Below, piece after piece: positions 1 through 10,961 of a stretch of DNA of 53,362 bases. The DNA is from Chara braunii (Eukaryota > Streptophyta > Charophyceae > Charales > Characeae). The stretch spans positions 421,911-475,272 of the forward strand of contig BFEA01000753.1 in NCBI GenBank assembly GCA_003427395.1. The letters run 5' to 3'. The position numbers were made by a program, and so were the translations under genes. The notes beneath the pieces were generated by a model that made no database searches, had not been told where the DNA came from, and worked only from the letters and a program-made list of their open reading frames with translations. Position 1 is the first letter of the stretch. Each line of letters starts with the position of its first letter.

Positions 1-63
1 CCGAACGCCTGCAACCCTATATATATATATATATTCTCTCTCTCTCTCTCTTTCTATATATAT

Positions 64-113
<50 letters not shown>

Positions 114-124
114 TCTCTCTCTCT
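1..124 (+). repeat. (TA)n and (TC)n microsatellites at left edge
   Basis: Alternating TA tracts and CT tracts, interrupted. ORFs from 132 onward follow CT-rich sequence and have no recognisable product. Confidence 0.9.
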
Positions 125-484
125 CTCCCCCGTGCGCGTCTGCCTCCGACCGTATCGACCCGCCGTCGTCCGCTCGCTGCCACTCTGCCTGCCACAGGTG
201 GGTCTGTTCCGCCTTGCAACCGCCCGACACTTACCGGATCGTAAGTTTTGCCCTCTGTCTGCCGTTCGCTTTCACTACTGCAGACTTCTTTCGTCCCAAG
301 TCGAGTCGGGCCGTCCGCTTTGCCCTCTGTCTGTCGTGTCTCTTGTTACCGGTTTCCCCTACTTCGGACCCAGGTCTCGTATGGGGCGTTATGCGAGACC
401 CACTGTTTTTCTTTATTAGTATGTAGAAACTTTCACACCTTTCAACCATCAGTACCTTCTCAGCCACCCCCATGAACGTTGTTT

Positions 485-485
<1 letters not shown>

Positions 486-545
<60 letters not shown>

Positions 546-663
546 TCAAATAGAACTTCCCGGTAAACCGTAGGCAGAGAGGGAGAAGAGGACAACAAAC
601 GAGGGGCTGTGACATATATATATATCGTCAAATAGAACTGCCCGGTAAACCGTATATATATAT
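486..663 (+). repeat. (TA)n tracts with duplicated CGTCAAATAGAACT
   Basis: (TA)28 at 486-542, then CGTCAAATAGAACTTCCCGG (544) and again CGTCAAATAGAACTGCCCGG (627), each bordered by TA runs: two units of a TA-bearing repeat of about 83 bp. Confidence 0.75.
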
Positions 664-920
664 ATATATATATAGGGTAACCGACGTTCGGGACGGGCCG
701 AACGCCCGAACCCGAACGCCCGAGCATATGGGACCCCTTGGGGATGCGTTCGACCAAAAAAAAAAAAAAAAAAAAAAACCAGTCATCCAAAACATCTGAA
801 AAAAAGATATGTTATGAAGATAAATAAACCAAACAAGATTTTCCCAAGCATTACATCAGAGTTCCTTACCAAATTTGAAATAAAAATGCAAGACGGAAAA
901 TAAATACTAATAATAAAAGT
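663..920 (+). repeat. TTCGG-rich element sharing the family B AT core, copy 1
   Basis: The left part is a cluster of CGAACGCCCGAACC words, followed by an A run (757-778), then ATGTTATGAAGATAAATAAA and CATTACATCAGAGTTCCTTACC, which resemble the core of family B in reverse. The right terminus is not clear. Confidence 0.4.
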
Positions 921-956
921 AAATAAAATAAAAAGATAATTAAATTTAGTGAGTGT

Positions 957-1290
957 GCGAGCATGTTTTCAACACCGCCATCTTTGGCGATTTTTCATTT
1001 TTTTTAAATAATAGCTAAATGCCCTCAAAGTTTGCAGATGTGTACTTCACATAATACAAAAACCACTCAAAAAGTTTCAAAAAATAATAAATGTTTTTAG
1101 ATCCCGAACTGAAGTGAAAACAAAAAGTAAAAAGTGAAAAAGTACAAGGGCGAGCACGTTTTGACACCGCCATCTTTGGCGATTTTTAATTCTTATTTGA
1201 CTTAGCCAAATGACTTGAAAATTTACAGGCATGTACCTCACGTCATAGAGAACTCACAAAAAAACATTCAGAATTATTGTTAGGCCCCGA
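957..1290 (+). repeat. Two-copy tandem repeat, period about 194 bp
   Basis: GCGAGCATGTTTTCAACACC (957) and GCGAGCACGTTTTGACACC (1151) start two diverged copies. Both retain the exact word ACACCGCCATCTTTGGCGAT, which contains the small hairpin CGCCA-TCTT-TGGCG. The rest of the unit is AT-rich and about 65-70% similar by eye. Confidence 0.6.
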
Positions 1291-1410
1291 GATAATTTTT
1301 GGCGGGGGCCGAACGCCGTCGGGTTCGGACCTCGTACGGGACCCCGAACGCCCGTACGTACGGAGGTCTGCCCAAGGACCTCCGTACGTACGGTTTGGTG
1401 ACCCTAGGTA
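1260..1410. repeat. GC-rich hairpin element with 17 bp perfect arms
   Basis: CCGTACGTACGGAGGTC (1352-1368) is followed after 8 bases by its exact reverse complement at 1377-1393. It lies in GGTTCGG/CGAACGCC-rich DNA like the TTCGG elements. Strong potential cruciform or RNA hairpin; no coding context. Confidence 0.6.
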
Positions 1411-1569
1411 TATATATATATATGTAAGACAAAAAAAAATTATGTTCGCCCGAACATGTTCGCGAGCTGTTTGTGTGAACATGAAGGGGCGTGAACATGT
1501 TCACTTCTCACAATCACAAAGTGACTCCCTTCAAAATATACGTTGTCCAGCGTATCGATTCTGAGTTCT

Positions 1570-1850
1570 ATTTTTTTCACAAAAGGCGAGAACCCTTCCG
1601 GCAATGTAACACAAGAACCAAACAAAACAAAATACAAGAACAAAAAACAACTTGAGGAAGATGCATAGATAATCTTGCGAGCCATTTAAACAGATGTGGC
1701 AACACCGCCCCTTCGCCACTCTAGTCGGGTACGCCAGCTATACTTCCTGTGGTCCACTATGACAGAATAGTTTCTCGCGGGGCACAACTTATTTTCCCTA
1801 AGGGTTTGTCACCACCCTTAGAGGTGTTTCACTACCCAGCTACTGACGTA
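1570..1850 (+). repeat. Second copy of the LTR-associated repeat
   Basis: About 280 bp that align with 40968-41235 in the same orientation, with roughly three quarters identity by eye. No coding pol sequence is adjacent here, so this may be a solo terminal fragment. It is preceded by a palindrome GTGAACATGTTCAC at about 1489-1502. Confidence 0.5.
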
Positions 1851-2319
1851 CATAGGAAAGTTTTACATGAAATTGTAGAGGTATATCCGCGGAAAGCGTT
1901 TGTTCGTTCGCTGCAGTATAGGTGTGCTTAGTTAAATACCAAGTGAACCCTCACACCATCCATTCCCTAGGGCGATGATCTCCAAGGTATGAAACGAATG
2001 TCGGTGGACTAGGTCGGACTCAACCAAGAGTGAAAGCCACAAAATAATCATAGTCCCCTTACAACTCTCTGAACACAAAACAAATAAAATCAATACACCT
2101 TATATTAAATCGTACAAGATCACTTCGGGCCTTAAAAAAAAAAAAACTCAACAACACTTTCCTCATTTTTTAAAAGGGTTTGAGAGGAAACGAGGCCTCA
2201 CAACGCCCGCAGAAAAGGAGAGGGTAGTTGACTGCATTTGAATTCGAACGCATGTATGCATTTCAACATTTTATGAGTGTCCAACGACACTACAAAGTGA
2301 CTTGCCTCATTGGCAAGGT
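1851..2319. other. No gene seen
   Basis: Unique-looking AT-moderate DNA; no domain, RNA or repeat recognised. Confidence 0.5.
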
Positions 2320-2466
2320 TATGAGGGGACAACCATTGCTAGGGAGGCATTCCCCCTTCCCGTTTATCTGGTTGCATCTGGATTTGAACGTGGGTCTGCC
2401 TTTCAACAGTTCGCAGGGCACCAATGTCCCACAAAACAAGGTAGTTTTTTTTTTTTTTTTTTTTTT
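2320..2466 (-). mobile_element. SINE family 3 copy (minus)
   Basis: GTTGCATCTGGATTTGAACG (2371) is the reverse of a tRNA T-arm-like segment shared with 25024 and 47870. AACCATTGCTAGGGAGGCAT may be a decayed A box region. Followed by T22 at 2445-2466. Confidence 0.4.
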
Positions 2467-2542
2467 AGTCCGACTTTATTCACAACCCCGTTTGTTTGCC
2501 CCTCCCCGAATGTGCAGCAAGTAGAAAGCAGCAGGGAGAGGG

Positions 2543-3063
2543 CAACAAAAAAATTCCCATGAGAAATGAAAGTTGAAAAAACATTCCATAAAAAAAAAAT
2601 CCTTCATATTTATAAATTATCATTCCAATGTTTGTCCAATTGTAAAGTTTTCAATTTAATTTGATAAGTTATCATCTAAATATGAGTTTTCCCTTCCAAC
2701 TACATCTATTTGTTCAAGATGGAATGAAAGTCTGGACGAGTTTATGAAATGTTTTAATTAGACTTTCATTCTACTACAACAAATATCGTCTAATTTAGAT
2801 TGGATTAACCTATTTATGACTGAAAATCTTTACTTAGAATGACGGTCCAATTAAATATTTTATGAACTCATCCAGACTTTCATTCCATCTCTAGCATGAA
2901 GTTCAAATAAGAAGGGATACCCCATTCTTGGAAGGAAAATTTTCAAGTAAGACGAAAAATTTTAAAATTGGAATTACATTTTTTAAGATGAAATAAAAAT
3001 TTGAAATTTAGAATGTAATTTTACTTTAGAATGATTATTTAATTCTGGGAAATTTTTCTGTTG
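2543..3063 (+). mobile_element. TIR element family A, copy 1
   Basis: About 520 bp, AT-rich, with ends related to CAACAGAAAAATTYCC in inverted orientation (left end degenerate). Inside, GATGGAATGAAAGTCTGGAC and its inverted counterpart GTCCAGACTTTCATTCCATC-like sequence form a second, internal inverted repeat of about 45 bp around AT-rich DNA. No ORF. MITE-like non-autonomous DNA transposon. Copies at 6806-7326 and, reversed, 4393-5833. Confidence 0.75.
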
Positions 3064-3294
3064 GGGCACAAACGTGGCTATGTGTTAGGGAAGGTGCTTA
3101 AAGAGAGGACTTGCTGTGCTTTAAGCAACATAACAAGGAAAGGTTTGGTGCAACCTCTTCTCGATGCAAGCGGCTTGGAAAAAGGTCCGGGTGCATTAAA
3201 AGTTGAAGGGCCCTGGTTTCCCTAGGCAAAAGTCAACATCGAGAACCCTTAATATTGATTTCAAATCAAGGGCCCAGACTGAGCCCATTTTTTT

Positions 3295-3495
3295 TCAGTG
3301 GAAAAAAAAAAAAACTCCGAAAACTTAAAAAAAAAACTATGTTATGCAGAAAAATAAACTAAACAACTTTTGCCTCGGGGTCTTATCGAAATTAATTACC
3401 CAATTTATTTATTTTTTTTTATAAATTAATTTTTATTTTTTTTTATTTGTTTTTGGTCCGGCCGGCAAGTGGACCCGAGCCACTCTGGTAGCCTA
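3295..3495 (-). mobile_element. TIR element family B, partial copy 3
   Basis: The minus strand reads CTAGGCTACCAGAGTGGCTC from 3495 and keeps the AT core (TATGCAGAAAAATAAAC and CTTTTGCCTCGGGGTC on plus). The far GC-rich end is missing or too diverged to see. Confidence 0.6.
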
Positions 3496-3654
3496 GCAAA
3501 GTACAATTATATCGAACTCCCTGATTAATTAAACATTTGAGCAACACTTCCTCTAAAGAAGTAGGTTTCCTATATTTTTACTAAGCTATATATGAAACTT
3601 AGGCAAATGTTGAATTTTGTAAAGACAAAATTTGACTAACTCCTTGTCTGTACA

Positions 3655-3960
3655 ACATTGTGTTCGGTTTCGGTAACCGAACCCGAACGTTCGCGACCGA
3701 ACATGAACGAGCGCCAAAACCCTCCGAACGATAACATAAAAATATTATTAAAAACATATTTTAAAAAAAAAATAAAAAATGTTATATAAAATAATAATTC
3801 AAAGAACTTTTGCCTCAGAAATATGATCAAATTCGTAACCAAAGTCTAGTTAAAAATAAAAAATAACAAAAAATAGTTTTTTTTTTTTTTAATATGTTCG
3901 ACCGAACATGTTCGGCAGGAGTTCGGTCGAACACCCGAGCTTGTTCGAACGTTTAGAAAA
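3655..3960 (-). repeat. TTCGG-rich foldback element with family B-like core, copy 2
   Basis: Both ends are rich in GTTCGGTCGAAC / ACCGAACATGAACG words in inverted arrangement. The middle has TGTTATATAAAATAATAATTC, CTTTTGCCTCAGAAATATG and TCGTAACCAAAGT, recognisably the same AT core as family B but with entirely different GC-rich arms. Confidence 0.5.
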
Positions 3961-4392
3961 GCTCCAATTATGTTCGGTGTGTTACACAACTCCTTGTATT
4001 TGCAGAAATTTTGGTTGTACTTCCTTCCCTTACCAAAATTGTTTTCTAAGAATTTTTACAAAGTCAAACACAAAAAAATAAACTTAACTGAAAAAAATGT
4101 AGAAATTGAAGCTAACTTAGATAGCACCAGCACATGGCGAATATCTAAAGCAATTACCTATCAACAATGATACTAAGATTAAGTAGAATTCTCACTCAAT
4201 CACATGCAAGTCCATACCACAATGGGTAAGTACCTTCACAAAAAATTCCGAGTTATTTCTTTTATTTAAGTAGTTGGTTGAACCCTTGTGTGATTACCCG
4301 TTTTACACAGATTTGAATAAGACACTGAGTTAGGTGGTTCATCTTAGAAATAATTCTCAACCGTTTAACTTAGTTATACATGAATATGTTGC

Positions 4393-5833
4393 ACAAACAC
4401 AAAAGAATTTTCCAGAATTAAATAATCATTCTGTAGTAAAATTACATTCTAAATTTTAAATTTTTATTGCATCTTAAAAATTATTATTCATTTTTTTTTT
4501 TTTTTTTCTTACTTGAAAACTTTTCTCCCAAGAAAGGGGTATCCTTTCTTATTTCAACTGCATGCTAGAGATAGAATGAAAGTCTGGATGAGTTTATGAA
4601 ATATTTTAATTGGACTGTCATTCTAAGAAAGAATTTTGAGTAAAAACACATTGTGATTATTTAAAGATATTCGTTGTAGTACAAACACAGGATTCGTGAA
4701 AACCTAACGAAACAAATTGTTAGGTTTGCACGAAATGTATTCAAGATGATTATAGTACGTTTTCAAGCCTCCTATAGGAATAAAATTATACGTAAAGTAA
4801 AACAACCGCAAAAAAAAAAATTAAAAAAATAAATTTGAGAACCACTGGAAGTGGCGAGGAGAAAAGCAGGTTTTTCCAATTAAAATCGCTAGTTGGTGAA
4901 ACAGCGTATGTTCAACAACTGAAATATTTAATTTTTTTGTAATCTAAAAACATCATGTTTATAGTCCTATAAGATGTATAGCACGATGAACGTACTCGAG
5001 GGTTTTTCGAACGCTCAAAGATGTTTTCCAATATATTCTCCAAAACGTGAGTGAACATATTATTTTTTACTGTTTATTTTATTTTTTTCCCCGTTTTTTT
5101 TAATTAGAACCTCGTATTTAACTAATAATTTGAAAGAGTCTCTCTGAACAAAGTTGCTTGTATTCTTATTTTAAATAACATATACTTTTTACTAAGGGTT
5201 TTATTATTAACGTCAAAATTAATTTATAGTCCTATAAATATTTTTTCACAGATCTTGGTTTTTATCTACTTGCTGAAAATGATTTATAGTTCTATAAATG
5301 AGTATTCAAAAAAAATCCTTTTTTTTTACATCTTTCCAGTTTGCCTTGTACTCCTTAAAAATTATCCTATTTGAGTTGTGTTTTTTGCAGATTTACTTAG
5401 AATGACTTATAACCATATAAGAGGATTTTGCAAGAAAGAGTTTTCTTGCACATTTTTAGGAACAATTGACTTCTTACCTCGCTTGCCTTATTTTTTAAAA
5501 AACAGTTAAAAACACTCTCTTTTAGTGTAAAAAATAATAGTTCGACTTTCATTTTTTTATTTAAAAAAAAACGTGAGGTTTTGTCGTTTTGTTAGGTTTT
5601 CATGAATCCAGTGTTTAAAATGAAAATTTAATTAAAACATTACATAGACTCGTCCAGACTTTCGTTCCATCTTGAACAAATATGCGTAGTTGAAAGAGAA
5701 AACTCATATAAAGACGAGAACTTATAAAATAAAACTGGATATTTTAGAATTAGACGAACATTGGAATGATGAAGGATTGTTTTTTTTTAGAATGTTTTTT
5801 CTACTTTTATTTCTCGTGGGAATTTTTCTGTTG
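4393..5833 (-). mobile_element. TIR element family A, copy 3, reversed and split by a nested element
   Basis: Segments 4393-4682 and 5617-5833 are the reverse complement of the 3' and 5' parts of the other two copies, and join inside the word TTGTTGTAGTA. The intervening 934 bp are foreign (see nested element). The outer end CTGTTG is at 5828-5833. Confidence 0.75.
4683..5616. mobile_element. Nested TIR element inside family A copy 3
   Basis: About 934 bp bounded by inverted termini: AAACACAGGATTCGTGAAAA on the left and, reversed, AAACACTGGATTCATGAAAA on the right, about 30 bp with few mismatches (continuing into CCTAACRAAAC). A TA dinucleotide borders each side, hinting at a Tc1/mariner-like target, but this is not certain. 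There is no transposase ORF. It holds four near-palindromes of the form TTATAG-N2-CTATAA. Confidence 0.65.
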
Positions 5834-5868
5834 AACTACTTCTCTCTTCTTTGAGCAAGCGACTAGAC

Positions 5869-6465
5869 CATTCAACTTATAAACAATGCTTAGTCACCAT
5901 GAACTGTTTAAATATTAAAAGTTTAATAACTTTTTGTCGCGTCTTCAAAATATGTGTAGAGGATTGAGTCATTTATCTTAGAAACAATGTTAAATTTTAT
6001 CAGTTTACTTCCAATTATACTCTTAACTTTACCTCTCTTCTTTGTGATACGTCTTAGAAACAATGTCCAAGTACTTGTTCTCATTTAAATAAATGTAAAA
6101 TATTTTTAATTATACTCTTTTGTGTTTAGTTTGTGGTTTAAGACTAAATCATTCATCTTACAAACAATGTTTAATCATTCACCAAAACCTTCCTTCAAAA
6201 TAAAACAAAAAACCGAACTATTCAACTTAGAAACAATGTCCAATCTATCTCAAGTCACTAAAGAATATGAAGTTGGACCAGACAACCCAACTTCAGTCAG
6301 AAACCAAGTCATTCAACTTATAAACAATGCTTGGTCTCAAAAGTTAGACACACAAACCCTCAGAAATAAACACAACAGTCAAGTTATTCATTTTAGAAAC
6401 AATGTCCGGTCCTTCGAAAAACAAGCAAGAAACATAGCATTGAACCATTCATTTTAAAAACAATG
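5869..6465 (+). repeat. Irregular array of a 20 bp motif (eight copies)
   Basis: The motif CATTCAACTTAGAAACAATG (consensus YATTCAWYTTANAAACAATG) occurs at 5869, 5970, 6046, 6150, 6219, 6310, 6385 and 6446 (20 bp each), always in the same orientation. End-to-end steps are 101, 76, 104, 69, 91, 75 and 61 bp. The sequence between copies is AT-rich and not obviously repeated. The open frame 6122-6457 here is a by-product of the low GC and is not called as a gene. Confidence 0.7.
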
Positions 6466-6805
6466 CCCACCCTTTGACTGACCCGGTAAAACGCATGCAA
6501 TACCACCTTCCTCTCACCTTTGCCCCCAGTTCATCCTTTAGTCTGATTTTAGTCAAAAAAAAAATGAAACTGAAATTCACATATGCATTTTTTTTAATTA
6601 GTCCGATTGAATTCTAAAAAGAACACAAATTATTGGGGAACATATACATATCTCTCATATAAACTAAAGATATGTAATGGTAGGGGTATAGTGGGTTCAG
6701 ACAAGGTGGAATAAAATTATATCGGAGAGTTCTCTGCTTCCAGAACCTCGCTTAGATTCTGGTAGAGCTCCTACAATCGGTGGGGTAACCTCCCACAAAG
6801 GCCTT

Positions 6806-7326
6806 CTGCAGAAAAATTCCCACGAAAAATGAAAGTTGAAAAAACATTAAAAAAAAACAAAATCCTTCATATTTATAAATTATCATTTTAATGTTCGTCA
6901 AATTCTAAAATTTCCAGTTTTATTTGATAAGTTCCAGTCTAAATATGAGTTTTCCCTTCCAACTACATCTATTTGTTCAAGATGGAATGAAAGTCTGGAC
7001 GAGTTTATGAAATATTTTAATTAAACTTTTATTCCACTACAACAAATATCTTCTAATTTAGATTGGATTAACATATTTATGACTTAAAATCTTTACTTAG
7101 AATAACAGTCCAATTAAAATATTTCATAAAATCATCCAGACTTTCATTCCATCTCTAATATGCAGTTCAAATAAGAAGGGCTACCCTATTTTTGGAAGGA
7201 AAGTTTTCAAGTAAATTTTTTTTTTTAAAATTGGAATTACATTTTTTAAGATGGAATGAAAATTTGAAATTTAAGAACGTAATTTTATTATAGAATGATT
7301 ATTTAATTCTGAAAATTTTTCTGTTG
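6806..7326 (+). mobile_element. TIR element family A, copy 2
   Basis: About 515 bp, colinear with the copy at 2543-3063 from CAGAAAAATTCCCAC to AATTTTTCTGTTG, roughly 90% identical by eye. The same internal inverted repeat is present. No coding capacity. Confidence 0.78.
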
Positions 7327-8370
7327 TTGATGCGGTTTCACGGGTCGCAATCCCGTATGCCGCCTTCCTCTCCAAATAAAGACTAGACTTAGATTAAGAA
7401 AAATAGAAGAAGAAAAGTCAGACACTGGAGATACGAGAATGGGCGAACTCAACTCACAAGAGAGAGTCTTGGTATCTGGATGCGTCCGAGGGCCCCGCAA
7501 TGATGACCATAAACACAGTACCTCAATCGAAAGATGGTCAAAACATCGAGTAATGACCCTCTAACTAAACTTCAAGCAGCAACAATGACCTCTTGACGAG
7601 CCTCCAAGTTATAGCGATGACCCCCTTGCAGAAGCTTGATCACCCCTTCAAGTTACCGTGCTCCAACCTCTGACCAAGAGGCAGCTGTGCACCCTAGAAA
7701 GGTTTCATTCGAATAGAGCATCCCCTGATGCTCTATTTGAATTACAAACGAAACATAGCACTAAGTAGCAAAAGAAAACATGACTTGCACATCAAATACC
7801 CACACGACAAGATCACAGTGCTGCGCAGCAAATACACAACAATTATGTGGTAAGTGCACAATGAGTGCACAACGAAAGCATAGCTGTACACAACACAATG
7901 TTCAGTTGGCGCAACAAAACATAACAATGCCCAGGTCGTGAACGCAACAAAAACACAGTGCTGCTCAACAGATGCAGCACAGACCTTGCAAAGCTCAATG
8001 ATCGTTGACAACAAACAGTTGCACACGAACGCAACTTCTTCAGTTGAGCCCAAAGGGATGGAGCTGCTCCTCTGAAATCGTCAGTGTCCTTATGCCTGCG
8101 ACAATTTTTACTTTCCAAGGCGTGTTGGCCATTTCTGTCTCTGGATACCACCCCGACGCCTGCACCAAAGCTGGGTAATGGTCCCTGTATATCTGTTTTT
8201 TTTCCTTTTTTTCAATGTTGTTTGTTGAGGTGCACGTTTTTTGTTTTTTTGCCTTCTCCTCATCGGGGGATAGCCATACATTTTTCTCTCACCTCACATA
8301 TTTTTTTAACTGGCATTTTGCTATGTCATGGAATATATCTTTCTTTCACTACCTACCTACCACTACTCCT
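7327..8370. other. No gene seen
   Basis: Short open frames on both strands lack recognisable residues or splice context. Contains GCAACA/GCACAACG-rich stretches at 7740-8000 on plus. Nothing else supported. Confidence 0.5.
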
Positions 8371-8620
8371 AAGGCTATACAGGGGACCCCTCTGGGGCCG
8401 CCGGTGGGGTCCCGCCTAACAGGAGGTCGTGGGTTCAATCCCCCTGGCCAGCTCTGGCATTCTCGGTGCCAACCAACTAAGAAAGTCAGCTGGATCTTCC
8501 CAGTCGGTACTAGTAAGGTAAGGCCTTCAGCCATGCATCTTGTGTGTGGGAGTGCCGGCTTTATACACTACTGTTGTTATTACTGGATGGGGGTGTGCTT
8601 AATTCGCAACCAGGAGGCTG
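8371..8620 (+). mobile_element. tRNA-related SINE, family 2 (fragment)
   Basis: Contains AAGGCTATACAGGGGACCCC and a B box-like GGGTTCAATCCCCC at 8431-8444, then GCCAACTAAG..GTCAGCTGG. CAGGCTATACAGAGGGGACC at 41752 is a short second copy of its start. A box not clear. Confidence 0.5.
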
Positions 8621-9384
8621 CGCTATACCCGGTTGAATTTTTTGCAGAAGCGGATTTCCCGATCGGGAAATGTCGACCACCTGTTTAGGGGCTTAAAGCG
8701 GCGTAGAAGGGGCTGCAATCTGCAGCACAAGGGTGCGGTCGTTGTCATAAAACCGACCGGTCGCTGCGGCGGTCGCCCTTGTGCTTGGAGTTGGGACGAC
8801 TGCGCCCGCTTTTTTTGTGGGTGGACGGCGCCAATTTCTTTTTCGGGCTATTTGGCCGTTTTTTCGTTCCCCCCCCCCCCCCCCCCCCTCTTTTCTGCAC
8901 CGCCCCCGTCAACGTCGATTGCGCACGCATGCGCACGCCTGAGAGTTGACATTCGGTTGTGCAGGGGTTGGTGGACTGTGTGGCGACTGTTTGGAGGAAG
9001 TGCGGAGGCAGGCACGTTGCATCCGTTCTGTCTGGGCATTCATTTGCCGAGCAGTAGAACAACATCATGATCCTGCGGCAATAGATCCTTCTCCTTCCCC
9101 CGCCTTTCGCCACCTCAAGGTCGCGCCACCCCTCCCAAAGCCCTTCCAAGCGCACATGCGCTCGGGCCAACGCATCGCCGTGGCCCAGCCCGACCCAGCA
9201 AACAGCATACTGTGACGAGGACGCATCTGAGGCAGATTGGCTCCACTCCCTTGGCCTACTATGCATCTGACAGGTCATCACTGCGTGGAAGCATAGTGAG
9301 ACTTGCAAACACGGCGTGGCTGGTCCAACCAACTGCCGTGTTAGCTCAGATCGTACACACCCACGAACAGTGGAAACGTAGACA
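8621..9384. other. GC-richer DNA, no supported gene
   Basis: A 224-codon minus frame (9419-8745) crosses a C18 homopolymer (8870-8888) and (CT)n-associated repeat sequence. It shows no domain and is not called. Confidence 0.5.
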
Positions 9385-10255
<871 letters not shown>

Positions 10256-10471
10256 CCACTGTGAATCTGTCCATAAGCAGGCGGGTGAAAAACAATAAAA
10301 CAAAATTCATGAATTTGACCGTGAATTTGTCTATAAGCAGGCGGGAAAAAAACAAGAAACAGAGATGAAAGGAGGGAAAGATCCGTGTGCGGGGGCGTAC
10401 AACCTGTGATGATCTAAGTGGGTTTGCGATCAGTGATTTTCGGTTCTTGGTGGCTTGCAAGTGTTGGTCGC

Positions 10472-10569
10472 GTCCTTTGGGACATCCTTTAAAATTGGAA
10501 TGATACATAGAAGATAAGCATGGCCCCTGCGCAAGGATGACACGCATAAATGAAGAAATGGTCCTAATT
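10472..10569 (+). pseudogene. U6 spliceosomal snRNA retropseudogene
   Basis: The sequence matches U6 snRNA from the 5' stem (GTCCTTTGGGACATCC) through the internal GCATGGCCCCTGCGCAAGG and GATGACACGCA to AGAAATGGTCC at the 3' end. The catalytic ACAGAGA box reads ACATAGA, and there are other changes: TTTAAAATT in place of GATAAAATT, and GATAAGC in place of GATTAGC. An A-rich tail follows at 10570-10595, and no TATA box or upstream sequence element is visible in the preceding 70 bp. These points indicate a non-functional copy retroposed by LINE machinery. Directly downstream lies a TIR element. Confidence 0.9.
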
Positions 10570-10604
10570 AAAAAAAAAAGAAAATGGAAAAAAATGTTGG
10601 TCAC

Positions 10605-10901
10605 CTAGGCTACAAGAGTGGCCCAGGTCCACTTGCCCGGTCGGGCCAAAAAGAAAAAGTAAAATAAAAAAAATAAAAATTATTTTTTTAATTATTTTTT
10701 TATTTTAAATTCGGTAAAGAATTTCGATGTGACCCTGAGGCAAAAGTAGTTCCGTTTATTTTTCTGCATAACATAGTTTGTTTTCGGATTTTTTGGATTT
10801 TTAAATTTTAATTTTTTTTTGGCTGGGACCTTCCCTAGTCCTTGCACGCCCGGGCCGCCCGGGAAAATAGGGTGACCTGGGCGGCCCGGCTGGTAACCTA
10901 G
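10605..10901 (+). mobile_element. TIR element family B, copy 1, with perfect 8 bp target-site duplication
   Basis: 297 bp element. Ends are CTAGGCTACAAG and CTGGTAACCTAG (inverted), followed inward by GC-rich GGCCC/GGGCC blocks around an AT-rich core that includes TGACCCTGAGGCAAAAGTAG. TTGGTCAC occurs directly on both sides (10597-10604 and 10902-10909). An 8 bp duplication is typical of the hAT superfamily. No ORF, so non-autonomous. Confidence 0.85.
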
Positions 10902-10927
10902 TTGGTCACGCTCTCTTTCTGTCTTTT

Positions 10928-10961
<34 letters not shown>

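Noticed and set aside
5869-6465. CRISPR-like array
   Set aside because: Eukaryotic context, irregular spacer length of about 40-85 bp and imperfect repeats.
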